DNA of 64,000 nucleotides from Flavobacteriia bacterium (GTDB taxonomy: Bacteria; Bacteroidota; Bacteroidia; Flavobacteriales_D; Crocinitomicaceae), in NCBI GenBank assembly GCA_947450325.1, contig CANFUT010000001.1:156369-220368 (forward strand). Reading direction: 5' to 3'. Shown piece by piece: positions 8,756-17,676 of this stretch. Below the pieces are notes generated by a model. That model searched no databases. It was given only the letters and a program-made list of their open reading frames with translations, and was not told where the DNA came from. The translations under genes were made by a program, and so were the position numbers. The stretch's first letter is position 1, and the number at the start of each line of letters is the position of its first letter.

Positions 8756-9269
8756 ACCTATCAAGGTTTATTCTTGGGAAGAAGCATTGATTGCGAATCC
8801 TGATTCTGTTTTTGCGATTTCATTTGAACGTTTGAAATTAGATTCATTGCCTCAAGCATTGAGTAAATTTAAATCTATTCAAAAACTAGATTTAAGCAAG
8901 AATAAATTGACTCATTTACCTGATTTTATCAAAGATTTTGAGAATCTCACAGAACTCAATTTAGATAAAAATAAATTCGTTAATTTTCCTTTGCAAATTT
9001 GCTCTATGAAAAGTTTGGAAAAACTAATTGTTAGCAGAAATGAATTTATTAAAATACCTGAATGTATTCAATATTTGACCGAACTTAATTATTTAGATTT
9101 ATCAGATACACCAGTAGGTTCATTTCCAGAAGCATTTGTTTTGATGCCTAAATTAACAACTTTGAGTTTGCATGGATTAGCTTATCCTCCGAGTTTTCAA
9201 TCACGTTGGAAGGAAAGATTACCGTGGATGCGCATTGAGTTTGATGCACCTTGTCATTGTATGGAATAA
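8691..9269 (+). CDS. Secreted leucine-rich-repeat protein
   Basis: The 192-residue product has a signal peptide (about 1-20, MKKLFVLFIAISLQPFTLKA), then about five leucine-rich repeats of roughly 23 residues (about 55-170). The pattern is LxxLxLSxNKLTxLPxxI, with units such as IQKLDLSKNKLTHLP and LTELNLDKNKFVNFP. The C-terminus holds CHC near residue 189. LRR proteins bind other proteins; no partner is visible. The start overlaps the end of ribF by 65 nt in a different frame. The same overlapping bases thus code the ribF tail and this signal peptide. The gene ends 1 nt from the convergent permease gene. Confidence 0.82.
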   Translation: MKKLFVLFIAISLQPFTLKANEPIKVYSWEEALIANPDSVFAISFERLKLDSLPQALSKFKSIQKLDLSKNKLTHLPDFIKDFENLTELNLDKNKFVNFPLQICSMKSLEKLIVSRNEFIKIPECIQYLTELNYLDLSDTPVGSFPEAFVLMPKLTTLSLHGLAYPPSFQSRWKERLPWMRIEFDAPCHCME

Positions 9270-9270
9270 A

Positions 9271-10929
9271 TCAATTAAATCTTATTGCTTTCACAGGTGA
9301 AATTCTCGTGATAACATATGAAGGTATTATCAAAGCCAACAAGCAAACGATAAGCGTTGCCAGATTCAAAACCAAAATAGAAAAAATATTGATATCGATT
9401 GGAACTGCGTTTAAATAATATACCTCTGGATTGAGTTTGATGATGTGAAAATACTTTTGCAACAAACACAAACCAATGCCGATCAAATTTCCCCAAAACA
9501 TTCCACGTAAAATCAAAAATCCCGCCTGATACAAAAATATTTTGCGAATGCTCCAATTTTTTGCACCCAAGGCTTTCATCATTCCAATAAAATTAGTTTT
9601 GACTAAAATCATCACTAATAATGCTGAACCCATATTGATTACGCCAATGATAATCATCAAAACCAAGATGATATAAACATTGATATCCAAAAACCCCAAC
9701 CAAACAAAAATATCGCTTTGGCTATCTACAATGCTTGTCACACGCAAATCTTCTCCACTTGGCTGTTGAAATTGAATTTGCTTTTTCAAGAATTTGACAT
9801 CATTTTGAAGTAAATCCCAATCTCTAAGAGTGAATTCAAAAGCGCCTACATATTTTTGAAAACTGCCTTTTCCATCTACCTTTTGAAATTTGATTTTCTT
9901 TGGACCAGCAGAAATTTCAAATTGATAACCTTTCTCATCGAGATATTTTTTGGCGATTTTATGATCTGCATCTAAATCATAAGGAAAAAGAGAAGCTTTG
10001 TCTCCAGAAATGGTCACTTTCAAATAAGCAGTATCTGGAACACTCGTCTGTTCGCCATTTCCATCTAAATACATCCAGTAATCTGAAGCAATCAATCTTA
10101 TTACAGTATCTTTCTTTGGGAAAAATGTAAATCCTTTGTAATTTTCATAACCTCTTCCCCAGTCATAGCGATAATTTCCATTTCCGCCGACAATTTCACC
10201 TTCTACAATCAAATGACCATTTACCAATGTATCAGATACAACAATGGAAGCTTGAATTCCCCAATCATTCAATTTTTGAATTTGACGAATGTCTCCCAAA
10301 ACCATTTCGCGGTCAAAATCCTCTAAACCAGTCTCAAAAATCCCGACGATTTTAAACATTTTTTTGATTGGTTTATTCTTCACAAAAAATGTTCTCGCCT
10401 CCTCTCCTACTTTGTAATTCAAATCTTTGGCAATCTTTTTTGAAATGATAATTTCGTCGGAAATTGTATCCTGGTGTATGTTTGGAACTCGGCCAGAAAC
10501 CAAATGCTGTTTGAAAAAGAACCAATCGTATCTTTCATCCACTCCTTTCATCATGATTCCTTGAATCTCTTGCGCCGCATTTCCATCAGCATCAGATTGC
10601 AGCAAAGCTGGTTTGTATGCGACAGCTTGAATGTGCACTACTTCATTGGACAATTCCAATCTTGGATAAAAACTTTGATCTTTTAAAATTGGATCGCTCT
10701 CGAAAATGGATGCTTCACCCGATTTTGTGACTACCGCATGTGCTCCAAATCCAATTACTTTGTCTCTCACTTCTTTCTGAAAACCAGTGACTACCGCTAA
10801 TGTTATCAGATTTACTAACATCGCAAGGCTGATACTAATTATAGAAATGCGGACGATAGGTCGGGAAACTTTCTTACCTTCGACCTCATTTTTAAGGATT
10901 TTTCTCGCTATGAAATACTCGAATTTCAA
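9271..10929 (-). CDS. FtsX/LolCE-type ABC transporter permease
   Basis: The product has about 552 residues with one N-terminal membrane helix (about ISIISISLAMLVNLITLAVV), a large extracytoplasmic region of more than 300 residues, and three C-terminal helices (such as INVYIILVLMIIIGVINMGSALL and IFSILVLNLATLIVCLLALIIP). This is the LolC/LolE layout used in lipoprotein release or mechanotransmission at the inner membrane. The ending SPVKAIRFN is typical. The start is uncertain: homologues begin like [11 protein letters not shown], which here starts at a TTG (10929). An ATG at 11013 would add 28 residues and overlap the divergent gene. No ATPase gene is adjacent. Confidence 0.85.
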   Translation of the reverse strand: MKFEYFIARKILKNEVEGKKVSRPIVRISIISISLAMLVNLITLAVVTGFQKEVRDKVIGFGAHAVVTKSGEASIFESDPILKDQSFYPRLELSNEVVHIQAVAYKPALLQSDADGNAAQEIQGIMMKGVDERYDWFFFKQHLVSGRVPNIHQDTISDEIIISKKIAKDLNYKVGEEARTFFVKNKPIKKMFKIVGIFETGLEDFDREMVLGDIRQIQKLNDWGIQASIVVSDTLVNGHLIVEGEIVGGNGNYRYDWGRGYENYKGFTFFPKKDTVIRLIASDYWMYLDGNGEQTSVPDTAYLKVTISGDKASLFPYDLDADHKIAKKYLDEKGYQFEISAGPKKIKFQKVDGKGSFQKYVGAFEFTLRDWDLLQNDVKFLKKQIQFQQPSGEDLRVTSIVDSQSDIFVWLGFLDINVYIILVLMIIIGVINMGSALLVMILVKTNFIGMMKALGAKNWSIRKIFLYQAGFLILRGMFWGNLIGIGLCLLQKYFHIIKLNPEVYYLNAVPIDINIFSILVLNLATLIVCLLALIIPSYVITRISPVKAIRFN

Positions 10930-12220
10930 TGTATTTACTAATAAGTCGCTAAAGTACGCAAAGCTTTTGTGCCTTAAAAGTATTTTATTGATTTTGATGT
11001 TTTCTTGTAACATAAAAAAGAAATATTACGAATTTCAAGAGAAAAAAAACAACGCTGAAAAACATGTTGTTACTGATCCAAATGAGAGCCAAGAACTATT
11101 GGTAGAAGAAAAATACAAATCGAATACCCCCATTTTAGGAGGTGAAAGAATGAATTTGTATCTCGATTCTTTGAAAGGAAAAAGAGTTGCAATCGTTGGA
11201 AATCAAACTTCTACAGTTGGAAATTCACATTTAGTTGATACATTAATTTCACTTGGAATCACCATCCAAAAAGTATTTTCCCCTGAACACGGATTTAGAG
11301 GTGATGCGGATGCCGGCGAAAAAGTGTACAGCGGAACGGATTTAAAAACTGGTCTTCCGCTTATTTCTCTGTACGGAAACAATAAAAAACCAAAGCCGTC
11401 TCAAATGGAAGATGTTGATGTTGTCATTTATGACATTCAAGATGTTGGTGTTCGTTTTTACACATACATTTCAACGCTTCATTATGTAATGGAAAGTTGC
11501 GCTGAAAATAACAAACCATTGATTGTTTTGGATCGCCCAAATCCGAATGGACATTATGTTGATGGGCCCGTAAGAGACAGTTTGCACAAATCATTTATTG
11601 GAATGCATCCTGTGCCAATTGTTTACGGAATGACAATTGGTGAATATGCCTTGATGGTGAATGATGAATGCTGGTTGTCAGACAGTTTACATTGTCGCTT
11701 GAGCATTGTTCCATGCAAGAACTACTCACGTAAAATGAGGTATTCTATTCCCATTCCACCAAGTCCTAATTTGAGATCTGATGCAGCGATAACTTTGTAT
11801 CCAAGTTTGTGTTTGTTTGAAGCTACTTCCGTAAGCATTGGGAGAGGAACAGAAAGACCTTTTGAATATTTTGGACATCCTGAGTTTCCTAAAACAGAAT
11901 TTACATTTACCCCGATTTCAAGTTTTGGTGCGAAAAATCCAATGTATGAAAACAAATTGTGTTATGGCTACGATTTAAACGCTTTGACGAAAAAACGGAG
12001 TTATGACATCAATTTGAATTGGCTAATTGAAGCCAAAGCCTTATTAGGTGATAGCAATCAATTTATTGATCAACCTGCATTTTTTGATAGACTTGCAGGA
12101 ACGGCAGAATTGCGTAAACAAATCAACGAAGGTTGGACAATCAAAGAAATTCGTGCATCCTGGAAACCCGAAATTCAAGAGTTCAGAAAGATTCGTGCAA
12201 AATATCTACTCTACGATTAA
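10910..12220 (+). CDS. DUF1343 / NamZ-type exo-beta-N-acetylmuramidase, lipoprotein
   Basis: The core matches the DUF1343 family: [15 protein letters not shown], the motif [18 protein letters not shown], then [28 protein letters not shown], and a C-terminal half with [12 protein letters not shown] characterised member (NamZ) removes N-acetylmuramic acid from the non-reducing end of peptidoglycan fragments, so a role in muropeptide recycling is likely. A lipobox-like LMFSC near residue 33 suggests a lipoprotein. The start is ambiguous: ATG at 10910 gives a long n-region that overlaps the divergent permease start, while a TTG at 10967 gives a compact signal peptide. The stop shares TTAA with purE on the other strand. 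Confidence 0.87.
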   Translation: MKYSNFNVFTNKSLKYAKLLCLKSILLILMFSCNIKKKYYEFQEKKNNAEKHVVTDPNESQELLVEEKYKSNTPILGGERMNLYLDSLKGKRVAIVGNQTSTVGNSHLVDTLISLGITIQKVFSPEHGFRGDADAGEKVYSGTDLKTGLPLISLYGNNKKPKPSQMEDVDVVIYDIQDVGVRFYTYISTLHYVMESCAENNKPLIVLDRPNPNGHYVDGPVRDSLHKSFIGMHPVPIVYGMTIGEYALMVNDECWLSDSLHCRLSIVPCKNYSRKMRYSIPIPPSPNLRSDAAITLYPSLCLFEATSVSIGRGTERPFEYFGHPEFPKTEFTFTPISSFGAKNPMYENKLCYGYDLNALTKKRSYDINLNWLIEAKALLGDSNQFIDQPAFFDRLAGTAELRKQINEGWTIKEIRASWKPEIQEFRKIRAKYLLYD

Positions 12221-12693
12221 CCAAGATTTTTGCCACTTTCTAGTACCGCTTTCTTCAATTCTTCCATATAATCAGCAAGCCTTTGTAGCAATTTCTCATC
12301 TGAAATTGCAATCATTTTAGCAGCTAAAATTCCAGCATTTTTTGCAGCGTTCAATGCAACTGTAGCAACTGGAATTCCATTCGGCATTTGAAGAATCGAC
12401 AAAATACTGTCCCAACCATCAATTGAATTGCTCGATTTAATTGGAACACCAATGACAGGAAGTGGAGTCAACGAAGCTGTCATTCCTGGCAAATGCGCAG
12501 CACCACCAGCTCCAGCGATAATCACTTTGATTCCATTTTTATGCGCATTTTTCGCGTATTCAAACATCAATTCTGGAGTTCTATGTGCAGAAACAACATT
12601 GATTTCATAAGCAACACCTAATTCTTTTAGAATATTTGCAGCTTCTTGCATAATTGGAAGATCTGATTTGCTTCCCATAATGATTCCTACCAT
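12217..12693 (-). CDS. purE: N5-carboxyaminoimidazole ribonucleotide mutase
   Basis: The 158-residue class I PurE converts N5-CAIR to CAIR in purine synthesis. Visible are the N-terminal [16 protein letters not shown], the active-site SAHRTPE (about 40-46), [13 protein letters not shown] and PVIGVPI. It lies 24 nt downstream of purK on the same strand and they form the usual purKE pair, here in the order purK-purE. Its stop codon overlaps that of the convergent NamZ-like gene. Confidence 0.96.
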   Translation of the reverse strand: MVGIIMGSKSDLPIMQEAANILKELGVAYEINVVSAHRTPELMFEYAKNAHKNGIKVIIAGAGGAAHLPGMTASLTPLPVIGVPIKSSNSIDGWDSILSILQMPNGIPVATVALNAAKNAGILAAKMIAISDEKLLQRLADYMEELKKAVLESGKNLG

Positions 12694-12717
12694 AATTTCC
12701 TTTTTATAACGTTTTAT

Positions 12718-13863
12718 CTAAGCTTCTACTTTTATTAAATCTTTGATTTCTCTGCCGATTTTTTTTGCTTCTTCAAGATTTTCAGCTGTGATAGTGACAT
12801 GTCCCATTTTTCTGAAAGATTTGGTGTTTGCTTTTCCGTAAATATGCGTTTTCACACCTGGAATTGCCATAGCGGCATCCAAATTTCTATAAATTGCAGC
12901 ACCTTCAAAACCTTTTTCGCCCAATAAATTAATCATCACACCTGGTTGAATAGAGCGTGTTGAACCTAAAGGTAAATTCAAAATACTTCGTATGTGTTGT
13001 TCGAATTGAGAAGTCACATTACATTCAATGGTATGATGACCGCTATTGTGCGGACGAGGAGCAATTTCATTTACCAACAATTCTCCCGTTTTAGTCAAGA
13101 ACAATTCAACTGCTAAAATTCCAACCATTTCTAATGAATTGATAATTTTTACGGCTAATTTTTCAGCGTCTTTTTCAAGTTGATCCGAAATATTGGCTGG
13201 AGCAAAAAGAAATTCAACCAAATTGGCTTCTGGATTAAATTCACATTCCACCACAGGAAAAACAGCTGTTTCACCTTTTTCATTTCTTGAGACAATTACG
13301 GAGAGTTCTTTTTCAAAATCAACAAAAGATTCCAAAACGCTTGGAACGTCAAAGGCAGTTTCTAGATCGGCAGCAGATTTGAGCGCAGTAACACCTTTTC
13401 CATCATATCCACCTTTTCGCATTTTTTGCATGAAAGGAAATTCACCAATATATTTTTCTATTTCAGCCTTATTTTCGACTAAATGAAATGGAGGTGTTGG
13501 AATATTATTGGCTACATAAAATTGTTTTTGTAATCCTTTGTCTTGAACCATTTTCAAAATGTGTGGCTGCGGAAAAACTTTCTTTCCTTCTAGAACCAGT
13601 TTTTCTAATGCTTCGATATTCACATGTTCAATTTCAACTGTCAATACATCTTTGTCTTTTCCGAAATTGTAAACGGTATCAAAATCAGTCAATGAACCAA
13701 CAGTAAACGAATGTGCCAAATCAACACAAGGAGCTTGCGCATCAGGATCTAAACAATGAACATAAACATCATAATTTACCGCTTCTTGAATCAGCATTCT
13801 TCCCAATTGTCCGCCACCTAAAACGCCCAATCGAAAATCTTTTCCGTACCACTTTTTCTGCAT
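12718..13863 (-). CDS. purK: N5-carboxyaminoimidazole ribonucleotide synthetase
   Basis: ATP-grasp enzyme that carboxylates AIR with bicarbonate and ATP, giving the substrate of PurE. The N-terminal GVLGGGQLGRMLIQEA is a clear family signature. Also seen are MRKGGYDGKGV and the C-terminal EIAPRPHNSGHHTIEC. I chose the ATG at 13863 (381 residues); the upstream in-frame TTG at 13881 would add six unlikely residues. It probably forms a two-gene operon with purE. Confidence 0.96.
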   Translation of the reverse strand: MQKKWYGKDFRLGVLGGGQLGRMLIQEAVNYDVYVHCLDPDAQAPCVDLAHSFTVGSLTDFDTVYNFGKDKDVLTVEIEHVNIEALEKLVLEGKKVFPQPHILKMVQDKGLQKQFYVANNIPTPPFHLVENKAEIEKYIGEFPFMQKMRKGGYDGKGVTALKSAADLETAFDVPSVLESFVDFEKELSVIVSRNEKGETAVFPVVECEFNPEANLVEFLFAPANISDQLEKDAEKLAVKIINSLEMVGILAVELFLTKTGELLVNEIAPRPHNSGHHTIECNVTSQFEQHIRSILNLPLGSTRSIQPGVMINLLGEKGFEGAAIYRNLDAAMAIPGVKTHIYGKANTKSFRKMGHVTITAENLEEAKKIGREIKDLIKVEA

Positions 13864-14039
13864 GCAACAAAGATAACTCAAAGAAATGAAATCTTCGAAA
13901 ACGGCAAGCTAGTTTTTAATCTCAATGAAACGAAAATTAACTGTTACCAAAACGATAAAATCATCTTATAAACAATTACTTGCGGACAATTAAATCCAAA
14001 AGTGAAAATTTCAGCCCTTGAATTGTTTTTTTTTGTACA

Positions 14040-14933
14040 GTGAAAAATATTGTCTTTTTTATATTGTTGTTTCCTTTCTGTGGAAAATCACAGTTCCTCG
14101 ATAATTCGAAAGGAAATGCTTTTTCTGAGATTCCATTTTTTAATGAAAAATTTGTAAAAAACAACAAAATTAAAAGTTTAAAGGGAACTTATACTTTCAA
14201 AAAAATGGGCGATATCATGAGAGAAACTGATTATGTTTTTCAATATGATTTTGATAATAAAGGCCACTTAATTCAATCTTTTGAAACCAATAACGAAAGT
14301 CGCAAGATTGATACAACACTGCTTCTTTACAGCTATTACAAAGATGGAAATTTGGCATTTGTAAGAAGAAAAGACAATATTGGATATTACTCTACACATT
14401 ATTTTTATGATTCAATAAATCGCGTTATTAAGGAAGAATACAAACGTGATATCGACACAGCAGGAACTTTTTTTGTCCCTAGTTTTGAAAGAAGCATGTT
14501 GCTAAATTTTGAAACAATCAAATATGAAAAGACTGGGGTTTTTGAAAAATCTACCGTTCACAACAGCTATGGACTGCCTTTCAAAGAAATTATTTCTACG
14601 CATGATTCAACTGGATACCTAATTTCAAAAGAAGAAAAACTAAAATTTGGCAATCAAAGAACAATAACTCAATTTGAGTACAATGAAAATGGATGGATTT
14701 CAAATATCAAAATAACCAATTCTAATAATTCTAAGTTAAATCAAGAATTGCGTTTCAAATATGACGAATTTGGAAATTTAAGCGAGAAACACATCTATAA
14801 AAACAATCAGTTTATTACGGACATTCAAGTGATTTATAATTTAAAAACAGGACTTATCTCGTCAATCTTGACTAGAGATGTTGCTACCAACTTTATTTCA
14901 ATTTTGAGATTTGAAGTTGTAAAATTCTATTAA
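14040..14933 (+). CDS. Exported protein of unknown function with YD-like repeats
   Basis: The 297-residue product starts with a signal peptide (about 1-18, KNIVFFILLFPFCGKSQF); the start is GTG at 14040. The mature part carries several imperfect repeats of the type YDxxGxLxxxxxY: YDFDNKGHLIQSF, FYDSINRVIKEEY, YNENGWISNIKI and YDEFGNLSEKHIY. These recall the YD repeats of RHS-like proteins, which form extended beta structures, but there is no RHS core or toxin domain. It stands alone, with a strong hairpin 30 nt downstream. I cannot assign a role. Confidence 0.7.
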   Translation: MKNIVFFILLFPFCGKSQFLDNSKGNAFSEIPFFNEKFVKNNKIKSLKGTYTFKKMGDIMRETDYVFQYDFDNKGHLIQSFETNNESRKIDTTLLLYSYYKDGNLAFVRRKDNIGYYSTHYFYDSINRVIKEEYKRDIDTAGTFFVPSFERSMLLNFETIKYEKTGVFEKSTVHNSYGLPFKEIISTHDSTGYLISKEEKLKFGNQRTITQFEYNENGWISNIKITNSNNSKLNQELRFKYDEFGNLSEKHIYKNNQFITDIQVIYNLKTGLISSILTRDVATNFISILRFEVVKFY

Positions 14934-14962
14934 ATAAAAAAATCAAATCTTTTTTAAACTAA

Positions 14963-14992
14963 AAATGCCCTAGAGGTAAGCCTAGGGCATTT
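14963..14992. terminator. Strong hairpin, likely bidirectional terminator
   Basis: Perfect 11-bp stem AAATGCCCTAG / CTAGGGCATTT (14963-14973 and 14982-14992), loop of 8 nt. It can end the upstream plus-strand gene. On the minus strand it is followed by TTTTTAGTTT, so it can also end transcripts arriving from the pdxJ side. Confidence 0.75.
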
Positions 14993-15017
14993 ATTCCACA
15001 ATATTCATCAGTAGTAT

Positions 15018-15083
15018 TTAATCTTCTTGTGGTTTTAATTTCTTTACGAGGTCAAATATATAGTTGAAAACCAGTTTGTGCAA
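15018..15083 (-). other. Candidate tiny ORF within a possible small RNA, between pdxJ and the terminator
   Basis: On the minus strand, TTG at 15083 opens a 21-codon frame that reads MHKLVFNYIFDLVKKLKPQED and stops at 15018. It has an amphipathic look with a lysine-rich end. A TATATTTG box (15167-15174, minus) and the hairpin at 14963-14992 could bound a transcript of about 200 nt. There is no ATG, and I know no homologue. It could equally be the pdxJ 3' untranslated region. Confidence 0.25.
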
Positions 15084-15177
15084 CTTATGTTACAGGACAA
15101 CTGTTGGACATAGAAATTAAAAAACCAGAAAAAAAATTAAACCATTGATTTGCAAATACTTAATGACAAATATAAGT

Positions 15178-15894
15178 TTACGCCAACTGTAGTAAATATC
15201 TTTGAATTGTATTTTCTAACCCAAAATATAGCGCATCAGAAATTAATGCATGACCAATTGAAACTTCTGCAAGTTGTGGGATATTTTCTTTAAAAAATTT
15301 CAAATTTTCTAAACTCAAATCGTGTCCAGCGTTTACTTCCAAACCTAGTGAGGTTGCTAAATTTGCAGCATCGATATATGAACTTATTGATTTCTCCGCA
15401 TCAATTGGAAATTCCTCGGCAAATGGTCCTGTATATAATTCGATTCTATCCACGCCCGTTTTAGCTGCATATTCAATATTGACTAATTCGGTGTCAACAA
15501 AAATAGATGTTCGAACTCCGTGAGATTTAATTTCTGCAATCAAATTGGTCAACCATTCTAAATTGGCTTTGGTATCCCACCCAGCGTTAGATGTCAAAAC
15601 GTGCGGCGGATCTGGAACTAAAGTTGCCTGTGCGGGTTTCAACTCTGCAATCATTTGCATAAATCTTTCATCTGGATAACCTTCGATGTTTAATTCAGTT
15701 TTTACAACTTTATGTAAATCATAAACATCTTTTGTCGTAATGTGTCTTTCGTCTGGTCTCGGATGAATTGTAATTCCATGAGCCCCAAATCGTTCACAAT
15801 CAATTGCTACTTGAACTACATTCGGCGTATTTCCACCACGCGCATTTCTTATCGTTGCAATCTTATTGATATTGACACTTAATTTAGTCTCCAT
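15178..15894 (-). CDS. pdxJ: Pyridoxine 5'-phosphate synthase
   Basis: TIM-barrel enzyme of 238 residues that condenses 1-deoxyxylulose 5-phosphate with 3-amino-2-oxopropyl phosphate to make pyridoxine 5'-phosphate (DXP-dependent vitamin B6 route). Visible signs are [17 protein letters not shown] at the N-terminus, [12 protein letters not shown] with the catalytic His and Arg, and the ends [11 protein letters not shown] and [13 protein letters not shown]. It is a single gene, with -7 box TATATTTG at 15935-15942 and a leader of about 40 nt. Confidence 0.96.
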   Translation of the reverse strand: METKLSVNINKIATIRNARGGNTPNVVQVAIDCERFGAHGITIHPRPDERHITTKDVYDLHKVVKTELNIEGYPDERFMQMIAELKPAQATLVPDPPHVLTSNAGWDTKANLEWLTNLIAEIKSHGVRTSIFVDTELVNIEYAAKTGVDRIELYTGPFAEEFPIDAEKSISSYIDAANLATSLGLEVNAGHDLSLENLKFFKENIPQLAEVSIGHALISDALYFGLENTIQRYLLQLA

Positions 15895-15934
15895 AATGTA
15901 ATTTTATCAATTGAAGTTCATCTGTTACAGACCA

Positions 15935-15942
15935 CAAATATA
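15935..15942 (-). promoter_or_regulatory. Probable -7 promoter box of pdxJ
   Basis: TATATTTG on the minus strand exactly fits TAnnTTTG and lies 40 nt before the pdxJ ATG. A good -33 element is not obvious at the expected distance. Confidence 0.4.
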
Positions 15943-16088
15943 CTGATTCAAAAACCATCAGAAATAAGAAAAATGTCCTATTGTTGATTAAGTTTCAATT
16001 TTAAAATGGAAGAAAATTGATTTTTTTTCAAAAACTAATTGAATTGAAATTTTAGAAATATGAACTAATTTAGTACTTTGGCAACACA

Positions 16089-16751
16089 ATGACAGCAAAA
16101 GATTTAATTACGGATGAGATTCCACCTTTAAAACACACAGATTCAGGTGAAATTGCTTTGAGATGGATGGATGAATTTAAAGTTACGCATCTTCCTGTTT
16201 TAAAAAACGGAAATTTTGTAGGTTTAATTTCAGAATCTGACATTTTAGATAAAATGGATTTGGACGAAACGTTGGACAAGCTTTTTGAACATTTGCCTAG
16301 ACCTTATGTTCGAGGAAATGCACATATTTATGAAGTACTATTCAGGGTTGCAGAACAAAAAATTTCTGTTGTTCCCATTCTTGATGAAGATGATTCATAT
16401 TTAGGTTGTACAAGTATTCATCAGTTAGTTACGATGATTGCCAATACTGGAAGCATCAAAGAAAGCGGTGGAATTATCGTTCTTGAAGTCAACAGAAATG
16501 ATTATTCTTTAGCTCAAATCGCTCAAATTGTTGAAAGCAACAACGCCAAGATTTTGAGTTCTTATATAATGTCATCGCCTGATTCAACAAAACTTGATAT
16601 CACTTTGAAAATAAATCAAGTAGAACTGGATCGCATTCTGAGAACTTTTGAAAGGTATGATTATACCATCAATGCTTCTTACCAGAAAAGTAATTTTGAT
16701 GATGATTTACAACTACGATTTGATTCTTTAATTAATTTCTTGAACATTTAG
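16089..16751 (+). CDS. CBS domain pair protein
   Basis: The 220-residue product has two CBS motifs (about 1-60 and 65-120): MTAKDLITDEIPPL and HLPVLKNGNFVGLISESD, then ISVVPILDEDDSYLGCTSIHQLV. The C-terminal half (about 130-205) has an ACT-like pattern. CBS pairs bind adenine nucleotides and act as energy sensors. It lies 2 nt ahead of nadK, a pairing common in Bacteroidota, so it may sense adenylates for NAD(P) balance (inference). Confidence 0.85.
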   Translation: MTAKDLITDEIPPLKHTDSGEIALRWMDEFKVTHLPVLKNGNFVGLISESDILDKMDLDETLDKLFEHLPRPYVRGNAHIYEVLFRVAEQKISVVPILDEDDSYLGCTSIHQLVTMIANTGSIKESGGIIVLEVNRNDYSLAQIAQIVESNNAKILSSYIMSSPDSTKLDITLKINQVELDRILRTFERYDYTINASYQKSNFDDDLQLRFDSLINFLNI

Positions 16752-16753
16752 TT

Positions 16754-17632
16754 ATGAATGTCGCCATTTATGGAAGAAAAGTCAATAAACAAGATGTTGC
16801 TGACTATGAAAATTTGCTCAAAATCATCAAAGATTTTGGGTGGAATGCCATTCTCGAGAAAGATTTAAAAAAGGAATTAGAAAAAAAATCCAACATCGGT
16901 TCACATTGTGAAACTTTTTCAACCCACAAGGATTTCAAAAAAGGAATTGATTTTGCTTTTAGCATCGGTGGTGATGGAACATTCATAAAAACAGTAAGTT
17001 ACATTCGTGATTCAGGTGTACCGATTTTAGGAATCAACACTGGAAGATTGGGATTTTTAGCGAATATCAGTAGAGATCAAATTCATTCAACAATGGAAAT
17101 GATTGATCAGAAAAAATACGTTTTCCAAAAACGATCATTGTTAAGGGTTGAAACTGAAGATAATCTGTTTGGTGATGACAATATTGCTTTGAATGAAGTA
17201 ACGCTTCACAAAAAAGACACTGCTTCGATGATTACGGTACATGCGTCTTTGGATGGAAATTACTTAAATTCTTATTGGGCTGACGGATTAATCGTTTCTA
17301 CTCCAACAGGTTCAACAGCCTATAGCTTGAGTTGTGGAGGACCAATTATCACTCCCGGTTGTCAAGTACATATTCTCACACCTATTGCGCCACACAACCT
17401 CAATGTACGTCCGGTAGTTGTGCCAGATCATATGCCAATCAAATTGAAAATTGAAGGGCGCGAGCGAAAATACCTCATCAGTTTAGATGCAAATTCGAAA
17501 AATATCCCACAAGGTTCAGAGCTGATTATCAAAAAAGCGGAATTCATGATTAATGTGATGAAATTCGAAGACAATAATTTCTTAGATACCATCAGAAATA
17601 AAATGCTTTGGGGAATTGATAAAAGAAATTAA
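16754..17632 (+). CDS. nadK: NAD kinase
   Basis: ATP-dependent kinase of 292 residues that makes NADP from NAD. The GGDGT signature (SIGGDGTFIKTV, about 73-84) and the NTGRLGFLANI motif are clear, and GSTAYSLSCGGPI is the second conserved block. It directly follows the CBS gene (2 nt) and precedes an OmpA-like gene, probably as one operon. Confidence 0.96.
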   Translation: MNVAIYGRKVNKQDVADYENLLKIIKDFGWNAILEKDLKKELEKKSNIGSHCETFSTHKDFKKGIDFAFSIGGDGTFIKTVSYIRDSGVPILGINTGRLGFLANISRDQIHSTMEMIDQKKYVFQKRSLLRVETEDNLFGDDNIALNEVTLHKKDTASMITVHASLDGNYLNSYWADGLIVSTPTGSTAYSLSCGGPIITPGCQVHILTPIAPHNLNVRPVVVPDHMPIKLKIEGRERKYLISLDANSKNIPQGSELIIKKAEFMINVMKFEDNNFLDTIRNKMLWGIDKRN

Positions 17633-17676
17633 GCGTAACAAAAATGGCATTTGCCATTATATCAACTAAAACCAAA

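Noticed and set aside
9275..9556. 93-codon frame inside the permease gene, same strand
   Set aside because: It is a frame-shifted shadow of the permease C-terminus, which itself shows clear membrane helices and the family ending.
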